In this document: positions 1-6,472 of the stretch, in pieces
Layout of the letters: each line of letters opens with the position of its first letter
Numbering within the stretch: the first letter of the stretch is position 1
Source of the DNA: Gammaproteobacteria bacterium
GTDB lineage: Bacteria; Pseudomonadota; Gammaproteobacteria; DSM-19610
Direction: 5' to 3'
Assembly: GCA_030618475.1 (NCBI GenBank)
Contig: JAUXDG010000072.1
Coordinates: 1 to 11,464 of the forward strand
Length of the DNA: 11,464 bases
Notes under the pieces: generated by a model
The model's input: only the letters and a program-made list of their open reading frames with translations
What the model was told of the DNA's origin: nothing
The model's database searches: none
Program-made: the position numbers and the translations under genes

Positions 1-432
1 TATCAAATAAAGAAAGATTTCCCGTCACTGGATATCCATGTCAATGGTGGGGTGAAAACACTGGATGAGGTCGATACCCATCTTGAGCGGGTTGACGGCG
101 TCATGATTGGCCGTGCGGCCTACCATAATCCCTATCTGCTGGCGGACATCGACCGCCGTTATGCGGGTGATATTCATCCACCAGCAAGCCGACACCAGAT
201 TATTGAAGCCTTGTTACCCTATATCGAACTCGAGCTTTCGCGTGGTACACGACCGCATCAGATCACCCGCCATATTCTCGGATTGTTTCAGGGCAGGCCG
301 GGTGCCCGCGCCTGGCGAAGAACCCTCAGTGAGCGTGCCCACCAGACCGGAGCCGGTATCGACGTGCTGGAACAGGCGCTCGCTATCACAACTGTGACTG
401 AATCCAGTTCGTCAGCGTGCGCGCGTCCATAG
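1..432 (+). CDS. dusA: tRNA-dihydrouridine synthase A, C-terminal part (5' end outside window)
   Basis: This enzyme reduces specific uridines in the D-loop of tRNA to dihydrouridine, using FMN and NADPH. The reading frame is open from base 1, so the catalytic N-terminal part lies outside the window. The visible part has the FMN-phosphate-binding segments of the Dus barrel, HVNGG followed about 20 residues later by DGVMIGRAAYHNP, and then the helical tail with HILGLFQGRPGARAWRR. This arrangement fits DusA better than DusB or DusC. Homology to E. coli DusA appears to stop near DVLEQALA. The last 15 residues (ITTVTESSSSACARP) look non-homologous and lie almost exactly over the 3' end of the oppositely oriented trxC, with the TAG stop at 430-432. 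The start codon is not visible. Confidence 0.93.
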   Translation, partial: YQIKKDFPSLDIHVNGGVKTLDEVDTHLERVDGVMIGRAAYHNPYLLADIDRRYAGDIHPPASRHQIIEALLPYIELELSRGTRPHQITRHILGLFQGRPGARAWRRTLSERAHQTGAGIDVLEQALAITTVTESSSSACARP

Positions 433-820
433 CGCCAGCCTGCCTGGCAACTTCGCGGCCATTCCTGAATATTGCCACGGTCGGGATACTGCGGATACCA
501 AATTGTGCAGCTGTCTTTTGCGCGTGTTCAGTATTAAGTTTTGCAAAACGAATCTTTGGTTCCATTTGCGCGGTTGCGGTCTTGAAGTGAGGTCCCATCA
601 TCTTGCAGGGTCCGCACCAGGGTGCCCAGAAATCAACCACCAGCGGGATGTCATTGCGGCGCAGATGTTTTTCAAAGCTTTGATCCGTCAACTCAACCGG
701 CTGGCCGACAAATAATCGTTCCTTGCATTTCCCGCATGTTGGCTGCTGGTCCAGTTTATCTTCAGGAATACGATTGACCGCCTGACAATGCGGGCAAACC
801 AGATGTTTGGACTGTGACAC
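386..820 (-). CDS. trxC: Thioredoxin 2 (zinc-ribbon thioredoxin)
   Basis: A cytoplasmic disulfide reductase of 144 residues, close to the usual TrxC length of about 140. Residues 9-32 form a zinc ribbon with CPHC (9-12) and CGKC (29-32), the feature that separates thioredoxin 2 from thioredoxin 1. The thioredoxin fold follows, with the active site WCGPC at 68-72 and the cis-proline in the SIPT loop at 113. Family knowledge: TrxC is reduced by thioredoxin reductase, supports ribonucleotide reductase and oxidative stress defence, and is OxyR-controlled in E. coli. No OxyR site was recognised here. The start is GTG at 820-818, preceded by AAGGGG about nine bases upstream. The gene ends head-on inside the 3' end of dusA. 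It is separated from pepN, on the same strand, by 297 bases of repeats, so co-transcription is doubtful. Confidence 0.95.
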   Translation of the reverse strand: MSQSKHLVCPHCQAVNRIPEDKLDQQPTCGKCKERLFVGQPVELTDQSFEKHLRRNDIPLVVDFWAPWCGPCKMMGPHFKTATAQMEPKIRFAKLNTEHAQKTAAQFGIRSIPTVAIFRNGREVARQAGAMDARTLTNWIQSQL

Positions 821-880
821 TATTTCAACCCCTTGAATGAGTGTTGCACCATGATTGAGCCGGTTGTTACTAACGCGTAC

Positions 881-990
881 AGAAGTTAGCCGACATAGCC
901 TTCCGGTACCGTCGGCCGCAGGGATGCGGCCGTCGAGCGTACAGGGACGTATCTACAGCGTGTACCGGGAGCCTATGTCGGCTAACTTCT
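881..990. repeat. Long imperfect palindrome with nested GNRA-type hairpin, probable dispersed intergenic repeat
   Basis: Bases 881-909 are complementary to 962-990 over 29 positions, with one mismatch and one position that would be a G-U pair in RNA. Inside the loop, 913-920 and 925-932 form a perfect 8-bp GC-rich hairpin closed by the tetraloop GGGA, and the rest contains the phrases CAGGGATG and CAGGGACG. The arrangement resembles intergenic repeats I remember from many gammaproteobacterial genomes, with a recurring core of the form CAGGGATG, then CGAGCG, CAGGGACGT, then ACAGCGTGT. That resemblance is from memory and was not searched. The element lies between trxC and pepN, where a transcript from pepN towards trxC would fold strongly. 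It has no coding potential. Confidence 0.7.
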
Positions 991-1018
991 TTACGCCTTG
1001 GTAAATAACAAGATACAA

Positions 1019-1064
1019 GGAGCGGCCTCCTGGCCGCGATTAATCGCGCCGGAGGGCGGGCTCC
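1019..1064. repeat. REP-like palindromic element
   Basis: The element opens with GGAGCGGCCTCCTGGCCGCG and closes with CGGAGGGCGGGCTCC, so outer GGAGC and GCTCC pair. The middle, 1035-1048, is a perfect 14-base palindrome (CGCGATTAATCGCG). GGAGCGG...GGCCGCGAT is the typical look of repetitive extragenic palindromes in Pseudomonas, Xanthomonas and relatives, which are mobilised by RAYT (TnpA-REP) transposases. No RAYT gene is present in the window. It sits 54 bases downstream of the pepN stop and may stabilise or end the pepN message, because no classical U-tract terminator was seen there. Confidence 0.7.
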
Positions 1065-1117
1065 TATAGCAATAGGTGGGGTTTGAGCAATAAAATTTCA
1101 AGTCGCCGGGGATTCCC

Positions 1118-3784
1118 CTAACCGAGACTCTTTGAAACAATCTCAAATACGTCCCTGGACGTATCCGGTGCAGAAAGTATCCGTTTCAGCTCATCCTGCA
1201 TCAGATCCTGTCGGGTCGCGTCAAAGCGTCTCCAGCGGCTCAGTGCGCTGACCAGCCGTGCCGCCATTTGCGGGTTGATTTTGTCCAGTGCGAGGACCTG
1301 GTCGGCCAGAAAGCGGTAACCCTCTCCATCGGCAGCATGAAAACGGACCTGGTTAGCCATGCAGAACCTGCCAATCAGCGCGCGTACCTTGTTCGGGTTG
1401 GTGAGGCGGAAAGCCGGATGGTTCAGCAGTGTTTTAACGCGTTGCAAGGTGCCGGGCAAACGTGAACCCGCCTGAATGGCAAACCACTTGTCGATGACCT
1501 GCGGGTCGTGTTCCCATTGCTGGTAGAAACGCTGCAGATAGTCGTCTGTTTCCGCCCAGTCGTGCTGGGCCAGTGATGATAAAGCAGCCAGCGTATCCGT
1601 CATATTGTGTGACTTTTCCAATTGCGTAAAACACACATTGCGTGCTTCGCCGCGTATGGTTTCCAGCAGATAAGCCAGACATAAATTCTTGAGCGAGCGT
1701 TTGGCCATGCTGGCGGCATCAAAACGGTAAGTTTCGTCGCAGTCGTGGCGGTGGTAAATGCCAAGAAAACTGTCGAACAGACTTTCTGCCAGTTGCCTGC
1801 GTACAGATTTCCGTGCCCTGTGGATGGCATCAACGTCCACTGAGTCTAACTGGTCGGCCAGGTAAGATTCTGATGGCAGAGTGAGTGCCTGGGTGATCAG
1901 GGCAGGGTCAAGGTCGGGATGTTCCAGCGTTGCCTGGAAGGCATGAATGAAAGAGTCATCCAGCGACAGATCGTCAACTTGCTGGACCCGCCTGACCAGT
2001 TGCAGAAGGGTCTGGCTTGCCAGCGTCTGGCCGGCATCCCAACGGTTAAAAGGGTCCGGGTCGTTGGCAAACAGGAAGGCGAGCTCCTCGTCAGAGCGCT
2101 TCATGTTCAGTTTCACCGGCGCTGAAAAGCCGCGCAGCAGCGACGGGACCGGGCTTGCCTTGACACCAACGAAGTTGAACTGTTGTGATTTTTCACAGAG
2201 TTCCAGCATGCGGTGATTGCCGTCCGGTGTGTTTTCGTCCTCAAGCTGTAATGTCAGTGCTTGGCCCGATGTATCCAGCAGCGCCATTTCAACAGGAATA
2301 TGAAAAGGCTCCTTTTGTTCCTGTCCCGCAGTGGCCGGGCACTGCTGGCTGAGCGTGAGTCGATAACACTCCGCCTGTGCATCATAGTGTCCGGTTGCGC
2401 TGACTAGCGGTGTGCCGGCCTGGCTGTACCAGCGTTTGAACTGGCTGAGGTCGATGTCGTTTGCATCCTGCATGGCGGCAACAAATTCGTCGGTGGTTAC
2501 CGCCTGGCCATCATGACGTTCGAAATAGAGGTCACAGCCGTTGCGAAAGCCGTCGGCACCGACCAGGTTGCGGATCATGCGCACCACTTCAGCGCCTTTG
2601 TTATAGACAGTGACCGTGTAAAAGTTGCTGATCTCCATATAGGAATCCGGGCGGACCGGGTGCGCCATGGGGCTGGCATCCTGGGCGAACTGGTGGCTGC
2701 GTAACAGGTTTACGTCGGCAATGCGTTTCACCGGGCGTGAATTCAGATCGGCGCTGAATTCCTGGTCACGGAATACCGTAAAACCTTCTTTCAGGCTGAG
2801 CTGAAACCAGTCGCGGCAGGTGACCCGGTTCCCCGACCAGTTATGAAAATACTCGTGACCGATAATGCTCTGGATATTGTAATAGTCGGCGTCGGTGGCG
2901 GTTTCGGGGCTCGCCAGGACGCAGGAGGCATTGAAGATATTGAGGCCCTTGTTCTCCATCGCCCCCATGTTGAAGTCGTTGACGGCCACGACCATGAAAA
3001 TATCCAGGTCGTATTCACGGCCATAGGTATCTTCATCCCACTTCATCGCCTGTTTGAGCGATTTCAGGGCGTGATCACACTTATGGCGATTTTCATGCTC
3101 GACAAAAATTTTCAAAGTCACGTCGCGCCCGGAGCGTGTCTGGAAGCTGTCTTGCTGGCAGAACAGGTCACCAGCTACCAGGGCAAACAGATAACTGGGT
3201 TTGGGAAAGGGGTCCTGCCAGCGTACCCAGTGCCGGCCATCATCCATCTCACCCTGTTCCACCGGGTTTCCATTGGAAAGCAAAACGGGATATCGGCTTT
3301 TATCGGCGACAAGGGTGGTGGTGTAGCGTGCCATGACATCGGGACGGTCCGGAAAGAAGGTAATGCGACGAAAACCTTCTGCTTCACACTGGGTGCAGAA
3401 CATATCGCCGGAGACGTACAAGCCTTCCAGGGCAGTATTCTTGTCGGGATGGATAACGGTTTCTATTTCCAGGACTGCGTGATCCGGCAGATTCTTCAGT
3501 ACCAGCTTTTCTGCATCAAGCTGGTAATCGTTTTCAGCCAGGGCAACACCATCGATACTTAACGCCTGCAGTTCCAGATCCCGACCCTCCAGCTGAAGGG
3601 TGCGAGCAGATGCCGGTGAATCCGGATTGCGCTTGACAACCAGCCGGCTTGTGACGCGAGTGGATGCCGGGTCGAGTTCGAAGCGTAGCGCTATGTCTTC
3701 AACCAGGTAGGCGGGAACCTGATAGTCCTCGAGATAGATGGTACGTGGTGTTGATGCTGCGTTGTCTTTGGCAAAGTCCGCCAT
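1118..3784 (-). CDS. pepN: Aminopeptidase N (M1 family, alanyl aminopeptidase)
   Basis: A cytoplasmic zinc metallopeptidase that removes N-terminal residues from peptides in the last steps of protein breakdown. It has 888 residues against 870 in E. coli. The exopeptidase motif GAMEN is at 274-278. The zinc site HEYFH is at 310-314 (ligands His310 and His314, catalytic Glu311), with the third ligand Glu333 in LKEGFTVFRD. The transition-state tyrosine is Tyr394 in TVYNKGAE. All four keep the E. coli spacing with an offset of 13. Order: N-terminal beta domain (about 13-210), catalytic domain (about 210-460), then the Ig-like and helical C-terminal region (DUF3458 type). The ATG at 3784-3782 leaves about 13 extra N-terminal residues relative to E. 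coli, and its ribosome site is weak (GGA only). It is probably monocistronic. Confidence 0.97.
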   Translation of the reverse strand: MADFAKDNAASTPRTIYLEDYQVPAYLVEDIALRFELDPASTRVTSRLVVKRNPDSPASARTLQLEGRDLELQALSIDGVALAENDYQLDAEKLVLKNLPDHAVLEIETVIHPDKNTALEGLYVSGDMFCTQCEAEGFRRITFFPDRPDVMARYTTTLVADKSRYPVLLSNGNPVEQGEMDDGRHWVRWQDPFPKPSYLFALVAGDLFCQQDSFQTRSGRDVTLKIFVEHENRHKCDHALKSLKQAMKWDEDTYGREYDLDIFMVVAVNDFNMGAMENKGLNIFNASCVLASPETATDADYYNIQSIIGHEYFHNWSGNRVTCRDWFQLSLKEGFTVFRDQEFSADLNSRPVKRIADVNLLRSHQFAQDASPMAHPVRPDSYMEISNFYTVTVYNKGAEVVRMIRNLVGADGFRNGCDLYFERHDGQAVTTDEFVAAMQDANDIDLSQFKRWYSQAGTPLVSATGHYDAQAECYRLTLSQQCPATAGQEQKEPFHIPVEMALLDTSGQALTLQLEDENTPDGNHRMLELCEKSQQFNFVGVKASPVPSLLRGFSAPVKLNMKRSDEELAFLFANDPDPFNRWDAGQTLASQTLLQLVRRVQQVDDLSLDDSFIHAFQATLEHPDLDPALITQALTLPSESYLADQLDSVDVDAIHRARKSVRRQLAESLFDSFLGIYHRHDCDETYRFDAASMAKRSLKNLCLAYLLETIRGEARNVCFTQLEKSHNMTDTLAALSSLAQHDWAETDDYLQRFYQQWEHDPQVIDKWFAIQAGSRLPGTLQRVKTLLNHPAFRLTNPNKVRALIGRFCMANQVRFHAADGEGYRFLADQVLALDKINPQMAARLVSALSRWRRFDATRQDLMQDELKRILSAPDTSRDVFEIVSKSLG

Positions 3785-3818
3785 AATGAGTGTGTCCGGA
3801 TCGGGTGAGCGTCACACT

Positions 3819-3824
3819 ATTGTA
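3819..3824 (-). promoter_or_regulatory. Possible -10 box for pepN
   Basis: Read on the minus strand this is TACAAT, 35 bases upstream of the pepN ATG. A run of T residues lies where the -35 box would be, so there is no good TTGACA match. This is a weak call on one hexamer. Confidence 0.25.
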
Positions 3825-3995
3825 GATAGACTCCCGGTAAAAAAACACTACATGGGACATTGGGCGGATTGAAGTGGGGTGCCCTGTCGTCAGCGGACCA
3901 GGCGTCTGAGGCGACGTTTGGCGCCAGCAGCTGCTGAAAAGCGGCTGCTACCGTTTTCTGGTGGATTTGCCGACCACAAAAGGCCTCAGGTACGA

Positions 3996-4021
3996 AAAAG
4001 CCCCGAAAAATCGGGGCTTTT
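3996..4021 (-). terminator. Rho-independent terminator downstream of yccA
   Basis: An 11-bp perfect stem (3996-4006 with 4011-4021) has a GC-rich CGGGGC core, a 4-base loop and A/T flanks. On the minus strand it ends in TTTTTC and lies 25 bases past the yccA stop, the expected place for its terminator. The A-tract on the other side makes it symmetrical, so it could also stop plus-strand transcription. The rest of the pepN-yccA gap (3825-3995) shows only a 12-base palindrome at 3925-3936 and no convincing gene. Confidence 0.85.
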
Positions 4022-4045
4022 CGCGGACTTACTGCTCTGCAGTAT

Positions 4046-4714
4046 TCAATCGTCGCCGCTGAACGCACCCAGTAAGTGCAGCAGGCTGAGGAACAGGTTG
4101 TAGATGCTGACATACAACGTCACCGTTGCCATGATGTAGTTTGTTTCCCCACCGTGGATAATCTGGCTGGTTTGATAAAGAATCAGGCCGGACATTAACA
4201 GCACGAACATGGCCGAAACGGCCAGCGATAACCCGGGCATGGTGAAGAACATAGCCGCAATGCCGGCCAGGAACGCGACCAGAATACCCACCATCAGGAA
4301 AGCGCCCATGAAACTGAAGTCCTTACGGCTGGTCAGTGCATAGCCGGACAGGCTCAGGAAGATGACGCCAGTCGCACCCAGTGCCATCATGACCACTTGG
4401 TTGCCGTTAGGCAGGCTCAGATACGCATTGAGGATAGGCCCGAGCGTGTATCCCATGAAGCCGGTCAGGGCGAATACGAACAGTAGCCCAAGCCCGCTGT
4501 CCTTGAAACGGGTGGTCAGGAACAGCAGCCCGAAATAGCCAGCGAAAGTGATCAGCATGCCGGGGTGGGGCAGATTGAGCGCCATCGAGGCAGCCGCTGT
4601 CAGCGCACTGAACACCAGTGTCATCGACAACAGGATATAGGTGTTGCGAACCACCTTGTTGGTTGCCAGCACAGAAGGCTGTGCACGGGTAACCGTATTG
4701 GCTAATGGATCCAT
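4046..4714 (-). CDS. yccA: BAX inhibitor-1/YccA family membrane protein, FtsH modulator
   Basis: An inner-membrane protein of 222 residues (E. coli YccA has 219). Seven hydrophobic segments can be seen at about 25-46, 51-68, 75-98, 107-127, 134-156, 161-181 and 195-216. The signature segments are TGFMGYTLGPIL in the third segment and TSQIIHGGETNYI just before the last, both nearly as in E. coli YccA. In E. coli, YccA is a substrate and inhibitor of the membrane protease FtsH and guards the SecYEG translocon against degradation when jammed. I chose ATG 4714-4712 because AGAGGA stands ten bases upstream and the protein then aligns with E. coli. The open frame extends 11 codons further to a TTG (4747) that would put this ribosome site inside the gene. 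A promoter lies upstream and a terminator downstream, so the gene is probably a single unit. Confidence 0.94.
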   Translation of the reverse strand: MDPLANTVTRAQPSVLATNKVVRNTYILLSMTLVFSALTAAASMALNLPHPGMLITFAGYFGLLFLTTRFKDSGLGLLFVFALTGFMGYTLGPILNAYLSLPNGNQVVMMALGATGVIFLSLSGYALTSRKDFSFMGAFLMVGILVAFLAGIAAMFFTMPGLSLAVSAMFVLLMSGLILYQTSQIIHGGETNYIMATVTLYVSIYNLFLSLLHLLGAFSGDD

Positions 4715-4752
4715 ATTGCGTTGTTCCTCTTTAAAATAGTTAGACAAATGGG

Positions 4753-4780
4753 ATTATAACCCAATATCAGAGTTTGACGA
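4753..4780 (-). promoter_or_regulatory. Sigma-70-type promoter of yccA
   Basis: The minus strand shows a perfect TATAAT (4758-4753) and, 16 bases upstream, TCGTCA (4780-4775), which matches TTGACA at four of six positions. Transcription would begin near 4746, leaving a leader of about 30 bases with the AGAGGA ribosome site. The -10 box sits in an imperfect 18-base palindrome (ATGGGATTATAACCCAAT), which could serve as an operator, though that is speculation. Confidence 0.6.
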
Positions 4781-4859
4781 GGGCGGGGCGATTTTGTTCC
4801 CCGATTTTCACCCCTGGTGCTTTCTTAAATATGGGGACTTCGTTTATCCTTAACAACCT

Positions 4860-4950
<91 letters not shown>

Positions 4951-5089
4951 ATTTCAAGTGTTATGAATCCTCTGCCAGCGTTTAGTTCCCTTATCGTCTT
5001 TCTTTGATGCACTCAGTGGCTGGGGAGCCTGCAAGGGACACCCGGCGCTCAAGCGGACTCATGGGGCGTCGCTACACACGGTGGTGTAT

Positions 5090-5105
5090 CGATAAAGCTT
5101 TATCG
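5090..5105. repeat. Perfect 16-base palindrome in the tRNA-Ser/uvrY gap
   Basis: CGATAAAGCTTTATCG equals its own reverse complement. It stands in the 366-base stretch between tRNA-Ser and the response regulator. Apart from this palindrome, a 5-bp hairpin just before it (TACAC...GTGTA), and the decayed tRNA at 5131-5214, I see no gene in that stretch. A full dyad with no loop suits a dimeric protein-binding site better than an RNA hairpin, but no regulator can be assigned. Confidence 0.5.
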
Positions 5106-5130
5106 GTTTTGCAGTTCATTTGTGGTTGTT

Positions 5131-5214
5131 TGTGTGGTAGATTGCTGAAATCGCTCCTTAAAACCGGCGAATATCTACATCCCCCCCAGGGTTTAAAGCC
5201 CGTCCTCTCCGCGA
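5131..5214 (+). pseudogene. Decayed tRNA-Ser-like sequence
   Basis: The 3' half closely tracks the intact tRNA-Ser at 4860-4949. The block AAAACCGGCGAA (5160-5171) is identical. After an unalignable variable-arm stretch that differs in length by one base, 5188-5214 matches the tRNA T arm, acceptor strand and tail at 21 of 27 positions, including the ten bases TCCTCTCCGC. The 5' half is far more eroded; only GTGTGGT and TGAAA fragments recall the D-arm region. It cannot form a working tRNA: the anticodon stem is broken, the T stem keeps three pairs, the 5' acceptor strand is gone, and CCA reads CGA. It is either a dead tandem duplicate of tRNA-Ser or an old attachment-site scar left by an integrative element that used the tRNA 3' end. 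Confidence 0.7.
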
Positions 5215-5315
5215 ACTGTTCATTGATAAAAGGCAGCCCGGAGCTGCTCATTAAGTAGAGATTCAGGGCGAGGCTTATCTTCCTTTTCGATTAAAAACCA
5301 CAAGGAACGAGGGTT

Positions 5316-5975
5316 ATGGAACAGCCAGATAGACGAATATTACTTGTTGACCATCAGCGAATGGTCCGCTGTGGCCTGCGACGCTTATTGAATGATACGC
5401 CACAGTTATGCGTTGTCGGTGAGGCATGCAGTGGCGAGGAGGCCGTGCAGTTGTCGCGCAGTCTGAAACCGGATGTCGTGTTAATGGATGTGCAGATCCC
5501 CGGTATCGGTGGTCTGGAGGCAACCCGCCGCATTTCCAGGGGGGGCGCGGATACCCGGATTGTGGTGCTGGCCTCACAGCTTGATGACCTGTTTCCGATC
5601 CGCCTGCTTGATGCGGGTGCATCGGGCTATCTGAGCAAAAACTGCGGGATTGAAGAAATCTCCGACGCCATTTGTGTGGTGTGCAGGGGGGAGCGCTATA
5701 TCAGTGCAGATGTCGCCCGCCAGATAGCATTAGCCACATTGCCGGGTGGCGGGCAATCGCCTTTTGAGCGTTTGTCCCAACGTGAATTGCAAGTCATGTT
5801 GATGGTGGCGCAGGGGCAAAGCGTTCATGACATTTCGGATCATTTGTGCCTAAGTTCAAAGACGGTCAGCACATATCGTTACCGCTTGTATGAAAAGCTC
5901 GGTGTTGGAAATGATGTCGAACTGGCCCGCCTGGCGATCAGGCACGGTGTCGTAGGTATTGCTTTTCAAGCATAA
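5316..5975 (+). CDS. uvrY: Response regulator of the UvrY/GacA family (atypical receiver)
   Basis: A 219-residue protein of REC plus LuxR-type HTH layout, the standard UvrY/GacA length. The receiver is about residues 6-122, and the HTH is 153-197 with the family signature LSQRELQVMLMVAQGQ...LSSKTVSTYRYRLYEKL. The tail DVELARLAIRHGVV is also typical. In this family the partner kinase is BarA/GacS and the targets are small RNAs that titrate CsrA/RsmA. The phospho-acceptor is present (Asp58 in VVLMDVQIPG), as is Lys108. However, the second acidic residue of the metal pocket is His13 (VDH where E. coli has VDD), and the conserved Thr/Ser switch is Ala86 (VVLASQ). The ATG at 5316 has AAGGA nine bases upstream. 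No GacA-box pair (TGTAAG/CTTACA) was seen nearby. Family assignment is firm; whether it is phosphorylated as usual is open. Confidence 0.92.
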   Translation: MEQPDRRILLVDHQRMVRCGLRRLLNDTPQLCVVGEACSGEEAVQLSRSLKPDVVLMDVQIPGIGGLEATRRISRGGADTRIVVLASQLDDLFPIRLLDAGASGYLSKNCGIEEISDAICVVCRGERYISADVARQIALATLPGGGQSPFERLSQRELQVMLMVAQGQSVHDISDHLCLSSKTVSTYRYRLYEKLGVGNDVELARLAIRHGVVGIAFQA

Positions 5976-6072
5976 CCATCTGAACTTCATGAGGAAATAA
6001 TGCGACCTGGTCAAGGTTTGGCGGCTTTCGTCGCTAACTAGCAGCAGGTAAACCGACTGGCTTGAGCTGGCT

Positions 6073-6364
6073 ATGGTAGCACTAACTCCTTCTACGCAGG
6101 CAGAAGACAACCCGGTAGACATTCTGCTCGTTGATTCCAGGCAGCTGGTACGAGCAGGTATTGAACGGGTCTTGTCTGACTCCGGTCATCTGACAGTTTC
6201 CGATGCGGCGGCAAACTGCGATGAAGCCGTACGTCTTGCCAGGCGGCAGCGACCGCAGATCAGTATGGTCAACCTGCCCGGATTCAGTGTCACTGCAGAC
6301 CGAAGTGGAGCTGATGCACCTTGCCATCCGCCCTGGACTGGTACCGGTTCCCGGCACCATTTAG
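6073..6364 (+). pseudogene. UvrY/GacA-family remnant with large internal deletion and frame change
   Basis: From the ATG at 6073 the frame reads like a receiver N-terminus: VDILLVDSRQLVRAGIERVL, then EAVRLARRQRP. About 20 of 51 aligned residues match the intact neighbour. The phosphorylated aspartate is replaced by Asn (MVNLPGF) and homology in that frame stops there. From about 6299, in another frame, the sequence reads TEVELMHLAIRPGLV to a TAG at 6362-6364, which is the family's C-terminal end (E. coli UvrY has DVELTHLAIRHGL). Roughly 135 codons, the rest of the receiver and the whole HTH, are missing between the halves. Both ends are nearer to the E. coli sequence than those of the intact gene, so this may be the original uvrY. 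Read in one frame it would give a 100-residue protein with a nonsense tail; I judge it dead. Confidence 0.75.
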
Positions 6365-6472
6365 CACTCGTATGAATACAGAAATATGAAACAAGTCCGG
6401 GATTTACCGCGCAATGGTGATAAAATTGGCAGGGTGGATACAAATGGCACCCTTGGGGAAGGGGAAAAAACA

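Noticed and set aside
881..990. Integron attC site
   Set aside because: The arms contain GTTAGCC and GGCTAAC, which recalls attC core sites, but the order is inside out (GTT first, AAC last), the core consensus fails, and the stem lacks the spacer and extra-helical bases of attC. No cassette or integrase is present.
2843..3562. 239-codon open frame on the plus strand inside pepN
   Set aside because: It lies wholly antisense to the M1 catalytic region of pepN, has no ribosome site, and its translation resembles no family known to me.
3925..3936. CAGCAGCTGCTG palindrome
   Set aside because: A 12-base CAG-type dyad in GC-rich DNA is weak evidence alone and has no placement suggesting an operator.
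3817..4113. Open frames on both strands of the pepN-yccA gap
   Set aside because: They run across the terminator at 3996-4021 and into yccA or the pepN promoter region, with no homology and no ribosome site.
4784..4803. CGGGG/CCCCG hairpin followed by ATTTTC upstream of tRNA-Ser
   Set aside because: Only five base pairs with a ten-base loop and a broken T-tract, and no plus-strand gene before it needs a terminator.
6000..6041. 14-codon open frame (MRPGQGLAAFVAN) with a GAGGAA ribosome site, just after uvrY
   Set aside because: The ribosome site is decent, but there is no regulatory codon run, no hairpin pair for attenuation and no homology. It could be part of the decayed uvrY upstream region.
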